Numbered from the stretch's first letter, positions 45,001-58,968 are shown. The stretch is 64,000 nt of DNA from Astrothelium macrocarpum (GCA_021030915.1 JAGEMR010000089.1:62001-126000), one strand, 5' to 3'. Made by a program: numbers and translations. Notes: generated by a model from the letters alone, not told the origin.

Positions 45001-46087
45001 GCGTTGCAAAACACTGAAAGCACTATCAGCAACGAACTGCTCCAGATCCAATTGCCTCACGGCAATTTTGCGTCGTCTTCGAGCAAGTTTTGCTCTGATG
45101 ATACACAGAGCGTCTGTCGTTGCTCCAAACTGTAATGCACGATCGCCAACTGCGGCTGCAAGATACAACATAAATGACTTGTACTGCATATGGGGTTTCT
45201 CGTTTGAAATTGCGCGTTGGAGTGTCATCTGCAACGCGACACGCAATACCAACCACAAGGGTGATCGCCTCCATGATTTGTCGGGGAGTTTCGCATCTTG
45301 ACAGAGAGCGTGATCTCTTGTTCGCTTTTTCAGTAGATTCGGTGTACGTCGTTTTCCTTTCACGGCCAAAAGCGTCATCAAAAGCTCTGAAACGACGAAT
45401 GGGTCTTGTGAGTCCCATGAGTGCCCATCAACACTCAAGACTTCTTTTGCTTCCCTCGAAAACTCATCCGAATTCCATTGATGCAAATATTGAGAAAGCA
45501 CATGCAGAAAATCGCTGTCTGAAAAGTTGGCCCATGAAATGACAATGGAGAGCCCTGGGAATGTCCTGCTCAGTCTGCCAACAGTATTGTTGACCTGAGC
45601 GGCCGTTGGAGACGCTTCGAAAGTTTCGACAATTACGGAGTCTTTGCTTTCACGGTAAAATGTGATTCCAGCATTCTGGGCTCTAAGATGAACGACGAGG
45701 CAGTCTGGAGTGGCCAAGCTCAGTACTGGTACACCGAAGACATGCAGTGCATGTATGGAGAGAAGAGGACGACGAAGGATGAAGATCTAATCACTCACCA
45801 CCTATGCCTAAAGATTTCAGATGCTTAGTGAGCTGATCAGGGTCCAGTTCCCCATCTTTCTCAATGGCGGACATCGAATCAAGCATGCGTTGGACTTTAT
45901 TCCAAGCCACTGCATGCTTCTCCGATATCTGTGCAAGGAAGTCGCACAAGACTTGCTTTATAAAGTCTAGTAAGCGGAATTCCAATGAGATCTTATCATC
46001 TTCCACGCTCTGGGGTAACCTTGGTAGAAGTATCAGGTGATGAATCAAGTATTCCGTGAATCTTTGCTCTGACGATGTCGAATCCAT
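36071..46087 (-). CDS. Giant DUF3638/DUF3645-type protein with an in-frame TAA (5 exons)
   Basis: Minus-strand exons 46087-45799, 45725-42574, 42518-42444, 42390-37815 and 37767-36071 join exactly in frame to 3,263 codons, near the usual 3,000+ aa of this fungal family. Family marks: the HVLSQYLHQWN and RRSPLWLVLRVALQ region N-terminally, FQMGQGKSSVVIPML at about residues 2085-2100, and DECDEIL at about 2216. Later come FIDEAHSRGIDLP at about 2663 and QACMRMRRLGDGH across an intron at about 2697. Codon 1085 (42762-42760) is TAA, so a literal translation ends at 1,084 aa. Function is unknown. The C-terminal tail is acidic and low-complexity. The start at MDSTSSEQ is the first ATG of an open frame that runs further upstream. 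Confidence 0.85.
42760..42762 (-). other. In-frame TAA codon inside the giant gene
   Basis: On the minus strand the triplet reads TAA in the frame that codes family-like sequence on both sides (…CQWRISG before, then PGVKGRKGRWAQ and later HYDFFFGRLFVGG). It may be a real nonsense mutation, a sequencing error, or lie inside an unusual intron. Confidence 0.8.
44326..44385. repeat. 30-bp tandem duplication inside the DUF3638 gene
   Basis: Two adjacent 30-base copies (44326-44355 and 44356-44385) differ at only a few positions and keep the frame. On the minus strand they encode two copies of a roughly ten-residue unit (NEKTSGPLQD-like and VEKTGGLLQD-like), placed in a charged, probably flexible section of the giant protein. 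Confidence 0.8.
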
Positions 46088-47722
46088 GTTGAGAAATCGA
46101 TGTACCAAGTCAGAGGTGCGGTATTCAGTTCGCTTGTTTCTGTATCGTAGCTGTAGCAAAGTTAAAGTGTCGAAGAAAGGCGAAGTTGCTTGACTGGTAT
46201 ATGAATCGCGATATCAATTGATACGTAAGCCGCTACTGAATCACTTGGCTTGAACAGATTGGTCAAGCCGGAAGGAAGACGTCTGGACTTGATCTTAGTT
46301 TACTGCAAAGTGAAAACTCCTGTCACTAGCCGGCGGGTCTTATGAGAGGATCACTAACCTGGCGTCCACAGAATTGAGGGATGTGATTTCGGCAATAGAA
46401 TGACGCTGTTTGTAATGTCGATAATGGCGTCCAAGGCTAAGTAGAAAAGGATTTGGAGTAGATGGAGTATGAGTCGAAGCCTGTAGTCAGAGGTGGAGTG
46501 GGGCAGTGGATGGAGAGGAAATTTTCAAACTGATACAAGGACCGGTCGCGTGACCGAAGGATTAAAGTTTTGTACCACAATTGAAGGTAGCTCTGAATAT
46601 AGGGCCGCAAGGTGTGAGCGAGCTAGATAGGTGGTCGATCAGACAAAACCTGGTTTCTCAGTCGTTCGCATAGTGAGGCCCCGATCGCGGCTCCGCCCCA
46701 AGAAATAAATATTCCTATACTAGGACCTAACCTTGAAGTAAGCAGCGTAAGATGCAGTGAGTATTGTAGAGTATCGAAAGCCGGAGTGCGGGTTCATGGA
46801 AAGGTAAGGACAAAGCTTGCCTAGAGCACATGAGCAGGATCATATAGATTTCATGCCTATCTAATCCATGAGCAGAGGAACATGTAAAGTATCATGGATC
46901 CAAAGCATGCTCCGCATTCACCTGAGTGATTCAAGTATTTCACCAGAAATGAGTGGATCAAAGATAGCTAAGGCTTGAGTTATGGTCCACAATATTTTGA
47001 TTACTATATCTTGAGCATAGATTAAGAATGGGTTTAACATAGTGGCTACGGCGAGCACTGAGCTGGCACTGCGAAACACCACGATAAATAAACTGTCTCT
47101 CATCGCGCCTCTCTCAGTTATCTGTCTCGGAAACAGTGTTCAACGCTCTGGTGTTAATCGTTTGGTGGAACTCTGTCTCTTTCAAATTTTTTCGGACTTT
47201 TCTTGGTGTGAGTCAGCCTCAAGCATGTCATGCTAGGCGCTCTCATGTAGCAAAGCAACAACGACCAATTCTTAGAGCGCATAATGGATTCTAGCAACAA
47301 GTAGGATAAAGGATGAGAAGAGGTCGATTAGGGGTGTAGGTTGGAAAGAAGGGTCCCCCTTTTTTTTCTTTCCTTCAATTTTCGCTTATCTAATCATCGC
47401 TGCTTCTTTACCGCCTTTTTGTTTACCTTGCCCGCCGCCTTCATTCTCGCGCACTACGAGAGCCTTGGTTTTAATAATCAGGACGGCATAGAATGCCCCA
47501 ACTTGATGTGAACCTTAAATTTCTCCAGAAGAGACTGCGAGTTGGGGGTCTCAATGGGCAAAATGTTTTATACTCCTTAAGAAGCAACACATTTCCGCCG
47601 GTGTCTCGGACAGTACTACGCATACTCTATACCAGAATGAGTGGCCTGTGTATTCCAGCTACGTTCTACATGATGTCTGATAAATTCCAAAATCTTTCTT
47701 CTTTGTTCTTTCCAAAACCGTT
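46088..47722. other. Intergenic region, 1.6 kb
   Basis: Carries the promoter of the giant gene and the 3' end of the R3H gene. No gene recognised. There is a poly-T tract of about nine bases after GGGTCCCCC near 47352-47370. Confidence 0.5.
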
Positions 47723-49045
47723 TCAAATAGTTACCCACAAGGGTTTGGGAAGTTGTTCCATGGAGAAATCTTTCCTGGGACGTCTCACTGCTTCATCTGC
47801 GATTCCAACATACGCTTCACGTCTCGCCGGGTCTCCAGTCGTGACAGACCACGTTTTCAGACCGTAATACGCGCCGATCGAATGCACAAGCCAGCGTCTG
47901 TATTTGTAAGAGACTGTCGTAGAAGCTATGAGTGAGGATAGCTCAGATACGTACCCAAAAGCGGCACCATGGTCATCAAGGAGGCCTTCATATACAAGTT
48001 TGTCTCTTCTAAATTCCTCTGCTTCCATCTTGCTCTTCTCCTCTTGTCGTGCTTTTTGGATTTTCAGATCTCGCATGGCGAGGTCTCTTCCAACAAAAAC
48101 AATCTCTTCATCACCAGAGGAATCAGAATCAATTGCACACTCGTCGATGGAGCCTGTTTCTGAATTTACATCACGCTCAAAAGCGCCCGAACGCTCAAGC
48201 TCGGCTTCCTTCTCCTCCCACTTTTGTATGAAAGTTCTCACAGTTTCTTCCAGGTCCATTAGCAAAGTCTTCGCGCCTTTCGACTTCTTCATTTTTGCTC
48301 GCAACTCCTTCTGGACCCTCGCGGCCTCTTTGTTCACACCTTCGACAACGTTTTGGACCTGACCCCGCGCGCCCTTGCGCTTGGCGCGGGACGCACTGGA
48401 GCGATTGGCAGCATGCTCATCCCATAATGGCGCAAGGAAGTATGGCACCCTGCGCACTGGGTGTGTCGGTCCCACCTCCCAATCTGATGGAAGTGGAGGT
48501 TGCACATTGGGGACATTGAGCAGACGATCTATTAGCCAACACGTCAAACTTGCTCGATAAGCGGAGTTTTCGCAATGTCATGTTGAACAAAGCGAGTTGG
48601 ATCACCAACCGTTCTCCCAACGCTGGCGTCTGCGACTGCCCTCCTTGCCTTTAAGCAGCAACTCTCTCCTTCTCAAGCTGTCACGCTGGATTGAAGAGCG
48701 ACGACGCATGAATTCAGTCCTCAATGGCTTCTCTTCCCCAGTGTCTCCTTGGCCTTCATTATTTGCCCCCTCTTTAGTCTTGGTTCCCAATGTTTGAGCG
48801 CGCAAGTTGCCAAGAGCAGAAGAAGCGTAGGCAGGATCGTCGAGGGGGATATGCAAAGGTACGGAGGTACCACGTACTGCATTCAGCGCAGGAGGCGGAT
48901 ACATGGTCGCAGAAAGGTGTAAGGCTTGTAGATTCTCAGTCGCTTGCTGCGTCCATGCTTCGATATCGCGAGCGCGACTTGAGTCTTGTTGATGCGCTAA
49001 TACCTGCTGTCCGGCGCTGGGAATGGAGTTGGGATGGATGGCCAT
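47723..49045 (-). CDS. R3H-domain protein (3 exons)
   Basis: Minus-strand exons 49045-48610, 48528-47955 and 47897-47723 join to 394 aa. The layout matches fungal proteins annotated 'R3H-associated N-terminal domain': an N-terminal region with many Arg (RRRSSIQRDSLRRREL) and the segment VPYFLAPLWDEHA. It continues with a long charged helical section (Glu/Lys/Arg, about residues 200-310) containing an acidic DSDSSGDEE patch. The C-terminal R3H module follows (RWLVHSIGAYYGLKTWSV), which contains the Arg-x3-His pair. R3H domains bind single-stranded nucleic acid, so an RNA-related nuclear role is likely. The second intron falls just before the R3H Arg. It is tandem with the aminopeptidase gene upstream. 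Confidence 0.88.
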
Positions 49046-49816
49046 TGTACTGTCTTGTCCGAAACTACTTCTGTACAGATCCGGAAGGCTCCTAATATTA
49101 AAAAATGAGCTTTAGAATGATGATAAGGATATGAGAAACAGTAAGCAACGAAGATGATAGCTAAAGATCTACAAGTAAATGGGAGAGATAGTACAAGCTG
49201 GGGAGCAGCGCATCTCGGAGTCGGGGAGTCATGACGCGGGACGAGATCCGAAGAATCACCAATCGGCATGGAGAGTATGTGCACGTTAAAGCCACAAAAT
49301 CCGATAGGAATCATTAGGAACCTTAGGCATTGCATTTCATGATTACATTCCTGTTCACCACAATTAACCTTAAAAGCTCACATGCAGCATTAGCAGAAGC
49401 TGACACCAGCTCCGTAGCCAGCAGTTTATGATCTAGAGTGCACATAACTACTGTCGCATCTTTCATTTTCATACAGATATCTACACGCTAATTACATCTT
49501 TACACATGGGCCTTAACCAGACAGATAGCACCAGATACTACAACTTCACAACCACAAGACAATCAACTGATCGAGTCAGCCCCTTAGGGGTTGCAATGAA
49601 AAATGTCACCCACGACCACAAGAGATACAACTGCCGTAGGCCTTATAGGGAAGACCCCATCCCATTCCAAAACATTGAAGCCCGTCAACAATCCAATAAA
49701 CAATGTCTCTCAAGACTTTTTTGATTATTATTGTTGAGGATCCCTCTATGAGCTATGCAGCGATTATATCTTTCGCGGTTGTGGGTAACATTTTTAATCG
49801 CACCCACTGGTGAGCC
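49046..49816. other. Intergenic region between R3H and aminopeptidase genes
   Basis: 771 bases between two minus-strand genes, containing a promoter and a 3' end. Small frames at 49506-49724 (+) show nothing recognisable. Confidence 0.5.
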
Positions 49817-51077
49817 CTAGTCAAATTTTGCCATTGCTAATTCCCACGCTAGGCCCAGCGTCAATCTTGCGTGTTGTACCATATGCGAGAAACTGAGGTA
49901 TTCCAATTTATCCTCAGTAGTATGGATCTTCTTGTCCGAATATTTGAAGTCACTTTCAATCACGAAAGCGCTGGCGTACCCTGCTTTGCTCGCGCTTGCA
50001 TGATCAGAACAAGCATATCCACACTTGGTTTCCACATAAGGGATATCACAGTAGGTCTCAATCACTTTCTTGATGAAATCCGTGAGAGGAGCAGAGACGT
50101 AGTCTGTTATGACGCCCACCGACTCGGGTTCACCGGCATCAAGGGTATTCTGGATGTATCCTGTCATGTCTTGCTGCAGCATCGCCCGTACGTCCCGTCC
50201 TTCTCGGCTATAGTTTGAGAAGATCGCCTGGCTGCCAAGCAGACCACCTTCCTCTGCGCTATACCAATGAAACTCAAGAGTATTCGTCATGTTCCCTGAG
50301 CTAAGTATTTCAGAAGAATTGGAGAGAAGCACGCGCAACGCTTCAAGAATCGTGACCGTGCCAGAGCCGTCATCATCCGCACCGGGAGCTGCGAGAATGG
50401 ATGGAAGGAACAGATTGATCGAGTCTTGATGTGCGCCAATAACAACCGTCTTCTCAGTTTTGCCAGGCAAAGTGGCGATAATGCTGCTCTGACCCCATGG
50501 GTGCGAAAAGGGCCTCACAAATGCGCCATATTCCAGAGCTCCTGTGGAATTCAACGTTTCGTTGACTCGATTCAACAACCAAGCAGAAGACTGCGCTCCA
50601 TAATTCGATTTGTAATATCGTGTGTGGAAAGATGAGAATGTTTCGAGGTTGTCATGCATTTGATCTTTCGAGAGTAGGGGAAGGAGAGGCGCTATGCTTG
50701 AGTTGTAAGACGGCTTCGACGGAAAACTCGCCTGCTTCGTGGGAACTGGGTCGCTCCCGAAGTATGTGTCGCTGGAAATATCGAAGAACATACGACCGGA
50801 CTGCACCAGCAAAATCGTATAAGCTTGCGGCTTAGGATTGGTTACTTGAACCCAAACGGACTTGTTCCGTTGACATGCTGTGAAAGCCACTTACCCTTCG
50901 TATTTGCCATTTCTCATCTTCAGTGACCCATCGCAAGTCATCAGGGCCGAGTTCAATCAAGTATCTCTCCTCTGGCTCATCGTTAGAGTTCTTCAGTGGA
51001 GCCTGATCTACCCATGGTCGAGCGCTGACAGCAGAAGCAAGAACATTTGTAAGGATTATCACTGCTACCGTCTTCAT
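49817..51077 (-). CDS. Secreted M28 leucine aminopeptidase (2 exons)
   Basis: Minus-strand exons 51077-50895 and 50800-49817 join to 388 aa. The N-terminus (MKTVAVIILTNVLASAVSA) is a clear signal peptide, followed by a short propeptide with the RWVTEDEKWQIRR segment that precedes the catalytic domain in fungal LAP1-type enzymes. Two-zinc site residues: His185 (GAHQDS), Asp204/205 (GADDDGSG), Glu244/245 (SAEEGG), Asp272 (LQQDMTGY) and His354 (IHTTEDKLEY). A cysteine pair (TYCDIP and KCGYACSDH) is as in Aspergillus/Aeromonas-type aminopeptidases. It removes N-terminal residues, preferably Leu, from extracellular peptides. It may work with the TAP-like peptidase at the window start, but they are 50 kb apart. 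Confidence 0.93.
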
Positions 51078-53396
51078 GATGGCACGTCCGATTTTGTGGT
51101 TTGCTGGCAAAGTAAGGCGAAGCAACGGATCGAGCCGAAGCTTTCAGAGAAGTGCTGAGACATCTACTGTTTGATGGTGCGGCTCAAGGATGCAACCAAC
51201 TTAACCTAGCGGATCTTGAAGGAAGATCGACAGCGTCATTGCTGGCCGGCCACCGGTGACGCTCGGGCCTTTTATACCTTAGCGAGCATTCAGCCCATTT
51301 TCGCAAAACATGTTAACTTTCTGTGCTCCTTCTTCTACGTGGTCGAATCATATATTCAATTAGAAGCACTATGGATATATTAACCAAGAATCACAAGAAG
51401 CTAATGTCATAAACATGGCTATTGGCTTTGGCACAACCTTCATCATCCTTTGAGTTCAAAAACTTTCTACAAGAATATTGCTGCAAACCTTGTAGTGCGA
51501 AAGGCGTCAATGGAGCATTTCATTCGTTCCTCAGAAGCCAGCTCAAACAAAGTCGATCACATCAATGGTCCAAGGCGGCAACTCTGCAATCCTGAAAAGG
51601 AACTTCACAGATATCGCAAGCAAATCAGCTACATACAAATTCGAGACACCTCCGCTAACATCTTAGACAAATAAGGCACTCGGGTCGTATCTAGGCAAAC
51701 ACTCCTTAAAACTCGCGCCATTCGATACTGTTAGGACCTTACTAAAATCATCACGGCTAATCATATTTCTCGCTCTGCCTATAACACTTCTTACCATAAC
51801 CCCCAGTGCAACGTCAGATCTTTCCTCATTGCCTCTATTGTGATCTCCCCCACGCCAAAACCTCGTTATAGATAAAACCATGTTTACTTGCAAGAAACAT
51901 TGAACAAATTTAAGACGGAGCCAATCAGCCGAGTTCAGACCCATTTCAAAATTTCTTTAGCGGTGCTTATACTTTGAATTGGCGGGGGCCTCCATCTATT
52001 GATACATTGTCGGCAATTCAGGACGACTTCCGAGAACACCGAATCCATACAATTTCTCTAAGAAGGAGTCCATTAGAAGAATCATCCGATTTCAGATTTC
52101 ATTCGTCATTCATAACCATATAGCTTCATGAGAAACATGAAGAGAGAAATCTCCTCTTTAACGGTGCGCTCCTCTGCAGCGTTGATTAGTGATGGGGTTT
52201 CATGATATATAATTTTTGTTTGGTATTTGATGGTGGAACTGGTTGACATTTTTTGATTGGCGCGAGACGCTAAAGCAAAGCTCATCGGAGTCCCGATTGC
52301 CTCAGTTAGGCTCCTCATAGGTATCCAGAGGCTCGATTACATTGCCATACCATCCTCTATCCGTACCCGAATCATCTCGACATCCTTTTCGACCCATCTC
52401 TCTGCATTCCTCAAGCAGCATCTATTGCAATCTTGCCTGACCAGTCGCACAGGATCATGGAGAAGTGCAGTCTATATCCTAGACTCTCAAGATCACTTTC
52501 ATCCTCAAAACTCTTCGGGGTCTGGTATTTCAGACAAAATCACCGATTTATCCAAGGTCGGTCAATTGGCAAAGAGCTGTATCAGAACCTCCTCTTGTTC
52601 TCGATCCTACCCATGATTCCAAAGGGATTTTCGAGGCGGTATTCACGGGGTGTGTATCTACATAGCGTCAACTGTGCTGGGAAAAGGGGGGTTCAAGAGG
52701 TACGAAGAAATGCAAAACGAAATACGGATAACCGCAGGAAATATAGTTCGCTGTACGTGTATTACGGATACTGGGAATTGTTCTACCCACTGCTGTCGAG
52801 GGTCTCTCCAACATACATGTAGGGGTTTTCATCTCTAAATAATTACCAAATTTCTGGTTGCAAATCCATGGTGAAAATACCATTAAGAATGGTCGTTTCA
52901 GACATGCCTAGAAAAAGCAACTATTGGTGCAAAGACACTTCTTGCCACCCCTTCCCCTGAGTCTTTGAGTGTCTCCAAGCTTGCCATCATAGATTCTGCT
53001 AGTGTTTCTAATGCTTAAAGTATTTGTCATTCCAGCACTTTACGCACATCTTTGTGAATCAGTACACCACCGAGAGATTATGAGGACGAGATTTACACGA
53101 TTGTTCGCAATGCGGTCCAGGTTTACCAATTGAATAAAAGGAACGAAAGCTAAACGACAAAATCATGCAGGGTCCACTCGAAACTAGAGGACGAAGTTCA
53201 AAACGGAAAAGTCTGTTCGAAGCAGGAAGCCAGATCCCTCTTAGGGGAGTCTGTCAGCCTCGCCGTCTTCGGTATGGCTAAATGGCCGAAGAGAAAGGGA
53301 GGTGATTTTAGCTATAAGAGACGACCTTTGTATCAGATGGGTATTTCTGCAAAAAGGTGAGAGGCCAGCAGTGAAAACAGTTAAAAAAAAAAGAAA

Positions 53397-53431
53397 GGGG
53401 GGAAAGGGGGGAAATGGGGGGAAATGGGGGG
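53397..53431 (+). repeat. G-quadruplex-like array: four G6 runs in a 10-bp period
   Basis: Four runs of six G (53397-53402, 53406-53411, 53416-53421 and 53426-53431) are separated by AAA, AAAT and AAAT, and follow a run of ten or more A at about 53382. This meets any usual G-quadruplex pattern. It lies in the gene-poor stretch. Confidence 0.9.
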
Positions 53432-56400
53432 AAGACCCAGACATTTGGCAGCCAATTCCGTATTAACATCACTACACTATCATTTTCAACTTTCTCACCG
53501 TTCTGTTCGGTCAAGGCTTAATTGCATATCAGATCTTATCGGAAGCCTCAATTTGTTCACAAACGTCTCAAAGCCAAAGCAAACGACCATTGCTAAGTGC
53601 TGATGTTTAATCTTCTCCATAGATTTCATCATTCCGATTTGCCACGAAACTGTGTGGTCGATGCCTCAATCTACGCATCCAGATTGCAACCGGCACCAGA
53701 AGTTGCCATAAGAAGTGTCGTACGTGGTATAGACCACATCGCACACGACATATTCGTAAGTATCTTCAATAGATAGTTCATGTATTTTAAAGGTTCAAAT
53801 TCGTATCGGTGTTCTCACTGACACGTGTTTGACGATTCGAATATACCATAGTCTACGACATTTCTCATTGCAAATCCTAGAATCGGTCAGATTCTCCGTT
53901 GTCCAATAGTAGAAACTAATACACGTACGGGAAGATACAGTTTTGTACAGTCATAATGAATACGAATTTGGGCTTTCTCAATTTGCATAGCCGTCTGAAT
54001 AGGACAAAAGTCAAAAGAACTGAACAACAACTCACATTGACAGCAAGATATCCACAGAAGCTGTCGCTTCCGTACGCGCATTGAAACAGTCCGAGGCCGT
54101 CGATAGTCTTGATGAAGACTGGAAACGACATGAGGAAACGTTTGGTCTCAAAAAATCCTTGACTCCTTGATGCTACTCCGATGATAGGCATATACTAAGT
54201 AGAGCCATCTATGAATCCAAGGTAAGCTCAAGGATGACTTCAAATTCAATGGAAATGATCAAAAGGCTCTAAGGCCAGTCTCATCATTGGAGATAAGACT
54301 CACTAGATAGATCTCACTTCGGTGGCGCCGATTCTGTGTATTCTCAGTCCTATCCTCTTTGTTGTTGGGATTGCGCTACGTTTGGTTTGATCTTTTATCA
54401 TTTTCTTAAAGACTCGGTTGTACTTTTGCTCTTACCAGAGGTTCCGATCAGGATCGCAGCGAACATTGTGGAATGTGTCCAACCAGATATGCGCCAAAGA
54501 GAATCCCAACAAGATTTTGAGAGATTCGGGGACACCTTTTTTCAGTTGAGATATACTCCGAAACCATGGTTGCTCTTTACTGTTGAGGGCGTACGTTGTA
54601 ATTGTATTGTGCATCATATCTCTTAAGACCCAAGCCATCTCTTACGGTAATCCCTGGTGCTCTCAGGATTAATGACGCGAAGCCATTTTTTACATGATAT
54701 GATTTATGGATGGAAGAGGTGTAGGTACTGCTACCATGCGATGGCCAGTAGAAGGGACATAGTATTTGAGCGTCGACGCGGTATGATTCAAAATTATTGG
54801 GTGGCTAATGAGTTCGCAACAATCTAGATCGTCAGCAACGAATGATAAGAAAAATATTGCTGAACTTACCCAGGGCAGTACTAGAATCGATACAAAGGAG
54901 CAGCAGCTTTGTTGAAGGTCCTAGTTCCGGACCTCCAACCCGTTCGAAGAATGTTGTCCATGTTTGGTGCTCTAGAAAAAACGAAAGAACTAATAAATCC
55001 TCCGGCATGGTATTTAGTCCATTCTGTAAACGACAGCTCAGTGACTATGAAGCAGCTCCTCTGGTATCAACACAGGATGCACCCGAACGTTAGTGTGAGC
55101 AGACTGTTCGGCCGTTGGAGTTTTCATCGCAACCCCAGTGGCTGATAAGATTGCTTCCTGGCTTGGTACTTGATATAAGTTGCTAAGATGCAAGCCTTTT
55201 ATCCTTAGCCATGCCGGAAATCATGCTCAATAGCAACAAAGAAACTCGGCATAAGATGTGCAAACGCTCGATTCACTCCCTAAAAGCACAATTTAGAGCG
55301 CCAGATCTACTGATGTGTAGTCTCTTTTTCGGTTGTATTTCCCGAGGTAATAGTTCCAGTAGAATATCTTGTATGCGATAACTCCTCAGCCGCGATCAGC
55401 CCATTCCCTTGTACGTGCCAACATAAACTTTTGGGTATGTGATGGCCGTCCAAAGCCATCAAATGAGGGGAAATTGTAGCAGTGCACGCGAGACTTGGGA
55501 ACTCCAGTGGCCATGTCATGGGAAGTATCAGTTATCTTCTACGGCGAATGGGCATTACTAAAGTGAAGGATAGAGGATGATAGCTTCGCATCGTATATTT
55601 CACCAGGCTCATGCCGTATGAAGTGATTGTACCTGAAAATGGCTGTGTGGTGGATATTCAAAGAAGATTCGACACCTTATTGATAGGATTAGCAATGCAC
55701 CAAAATGCGTTAAACTGAGAATGAGACGACTAACGCTCACAAGGTTGACCATTAGGCTAGCACATCAGGAATGAGTCAGTCAAATATACTTTGCTCGCTT
55801 TTCGAAAACGTAGGTGGAAACGCGTCGTTCAATTTGTCAGGAGGCTCCCCTCAAAATTTTTGCACAGCCAAGATCTAAGCTCTTGCTGAATGGAAAAAGA
55901 AAACCTTGCTACCAGTTTATTGAATTCCGCAAGCAATCTAAACAAGGCCAGAGGGATCAGGGGGAAGCCACAGCAAAGGAGATCTTGTCACTGTAGGCCC
56001 TGATCTGTGTTAGTGGTCCAAGAGCGCTCTCAGATGTACAAAACAAATATTCGATTGATTTCAAAACGGGGCAGACACATACGGCTGAAATTCGCTATCT
56101 ATTCCATATCATCTTACATGGTTTTTTTTATATTGACGGAATCTAAATAGGCGACCGATAACATGACAGCCTCTCAAGCCATCATTTCTGGTTAGAGAGA
56201 AGCTTCTTGCGGCTCTTGATCTCAACTGTGTCTTATTCAGAGTTGGATCTACCTGAAATACCTACAAGCTTGAACATTGGTCATGTCATGATGAACAACG
56301 GTATCGTGATCAACCCGGCATATAGAACGAACCCATTTTTCACCGATGGCTTCGGCAGTTCATTGATCATATTGGCGACGCCACTGGCTTGAAAGTAAAG

Positions 56401-58968
56401 CCCAAGGATGCTTTCCAAGTTCTGGGTCCGTGAACATGGATGATGAGCCCCAGTTTTCGTCAAATTCAAAAGGCATCAGTGATAGGCTATCCATTTGGTA
56501 CCACCAATCTTAATACGAGACGCCTCCTCAGGGTGTGGGTATCGAATTTCAGAACAGTGATTTAGCAGGAAGCGTTAAAATCACGCCACCATTTAACCCC
56601 GGGAACCAGAGATACACGGAACATTAGAATGCAACATATCAAGCATTACTTTTTCTCTATCATGTCGGCGAATTCCATGATTTCTCCTTCCTTTCATTGC
56701 CAATTGTGCATTTTCCTAATTAGCCAAAAAGGTTCAAATCATTAGAGAAAGATTGAGCATGCCGAGAGACACGACAGAAGAGTGTCCAATTAGCAGGTAT
56801 ACTCATCGATACGAGCAGAGATGTGAGCTGAAGTAAGCACAATGCGTGTTAAGGAGTTATTGCTCAACCAGGATCAATACATACTTAACCCGGCTTGTTA
56901 AAGCATCAAGTTGATGTATGGGTCAGGAACACTCGATTCACGAAAACTACGCACTCCGTTTTGACCATGTTGCTGCTTGATGATCGTACGTAATTTGATG
57001 TGCGTATATTAGCGGTGGATTTTGAATGCAATGGGCCCGAAAGGAAAACCACCTGATGGATTGCATGGATGATTAAGGTCACCCTAGTCTTAAAGTGCAG
57101 GGATAATGATGTTGGAGATGGGCTACAAATGTGCCACGCATTAGCGCTCGACTGGATCTATGAAGATTGAGCGGTGGAGCCATTGTCGGATTTTGGGCTT
57201 GTGGAGGATTGAGGTGCAGCTCGTCACCAAGATGCTGAATCGGTCATGCAGAAACAAAAGCCCACATCGAGTCTGCAACATGCCTGTGCCGCTCAGGGAA
57301 TTGGGTGCTGACAATCAATCAGATCCAGCGTTGTTAATTGTTTCATCGGCATGATTATTTTGGGAGAGCTGGCTTCTGCTGCAGAGGAACCCCGCGTGTC
57401 CGTGCGAAAACAAAATTTTTTTTGAGTAGCGCATAAAACACCAGCTGAACACAAAGTGATACCTTCGTGGATGTCCTCACGTTAACATGACTCGTATCAG
57501 CCAACTTGATGCATCGTTTCGAGTAGTGTCGACACGGTCGATGCGCTGCAGTCAAAGTTACCTTATATCTAGAAAGACTGGTGGGGATCGAGGAACTACG
57601 CACTAGGCTGGTGGCATGAAGCAACGCTTGTCATGCAGGTTGCGATAAACGGCAAGAGCCTCAATCCAATCAGGGACATCGCAGCACATGATTCGCCCGG
57701 GGGACGACTATGGTACTCCCGAGCGTAATCTCCATGGTGGAAGATGTTTCGAGGGGCGGGATATATTTGAGATCCCGTTTCCAGTGCATGTTTTACCGCG
57801 AAACTGGGTTATCATACAAGACTCTCGCAATGAGGGGCTGATACGGTTGGAGTCCTATGTTTGACTGACATCCAGCAGACCTCCACATGAAAAAAGAATA
57901 GCATTGCTGAGACGAAATTTGTTGGTTAGGGCAAAGGCACGGGTCAGGTGATGCAGCAGGGGTCATGGACTGCTGCTCAACACGTGCGCGTAAAGTATCT
58001 CGTACCTGGCAGCCAACGGAGGATTAAGTCATGTCAGCCACCCTATCCAAGACGAGCCATGAGGACAGCGAGCGTCGTCATGTCAGCCCTACGAACCACT
58101 GCACGGGGGATCAGAAATGCAGTCAGCTGGTTTGTCATGATTCTGCCCATCCAACGCAAAGACGACGTATCCAATGTCAGACTAGTCCGAATCAAGCGTT
58201 CGACAGAGATTACCTGGTAATAAGCATTGGATATATGGCCCATTGTGCTGCTACCAAAAGACAGACCTGGAAGTTGCGTTTACGCGAGATAGGATCTAAA
58301 ACATTTATTGCCGACCTTGAAAAAGATGGCTTTGGATGATCATGTTCTTGGACCTTGAGCGAAATTTACCCGGCTTTGCTCCGTGAGGTTCACGGGATAA
58401 CCCGAAGGGGAAGAGTAAGTTATTAAGCACGAGAGGTTCTTGCGGCGGGACGCGCGGGAGGGCCGAGACTCCGACCAGCCTCTTCCCAGCCAGAACGGCT
58501 CCGCTAGCACTGCTTTGCTGGCATATCCCCGGGTAGATGGCGATCATGCGTGTATTCCAGGTTGAAGCCTCGAATCCAGTGTCGGAAATGTGAATAGACT
58601 TTTTGACATCCCACACCAGGCAGTTGGATAGGAAGCTTATGGAAGCCACCGCGTGACAGGCAAAGTTTCGCCGCAACGACGAGCCACTGGACCGCCAGGT
58701 ACCATTGTCGATGACTGCAAACTGTTCAAGAGAACGGGCAGTGATCGATCCAATAGTTGGGATGATGTTGGTAGTAAACGTGACGCGATTGGCGCACGCC
58801 CGCGCCCCTGTACCGAGGGATGGCCAGGTGCCAGCAAATCAGCATACCTGGCAATGGCGGCACGACTTGAGACGACTTGAGAGGCGCCCCGTGGCGCCGA
58901 GTGGATGTTGACAGAGAACTCACCGTCGGTCCGGGTTCCGCTAAAACCACCAATACACCCTTTCTGAC

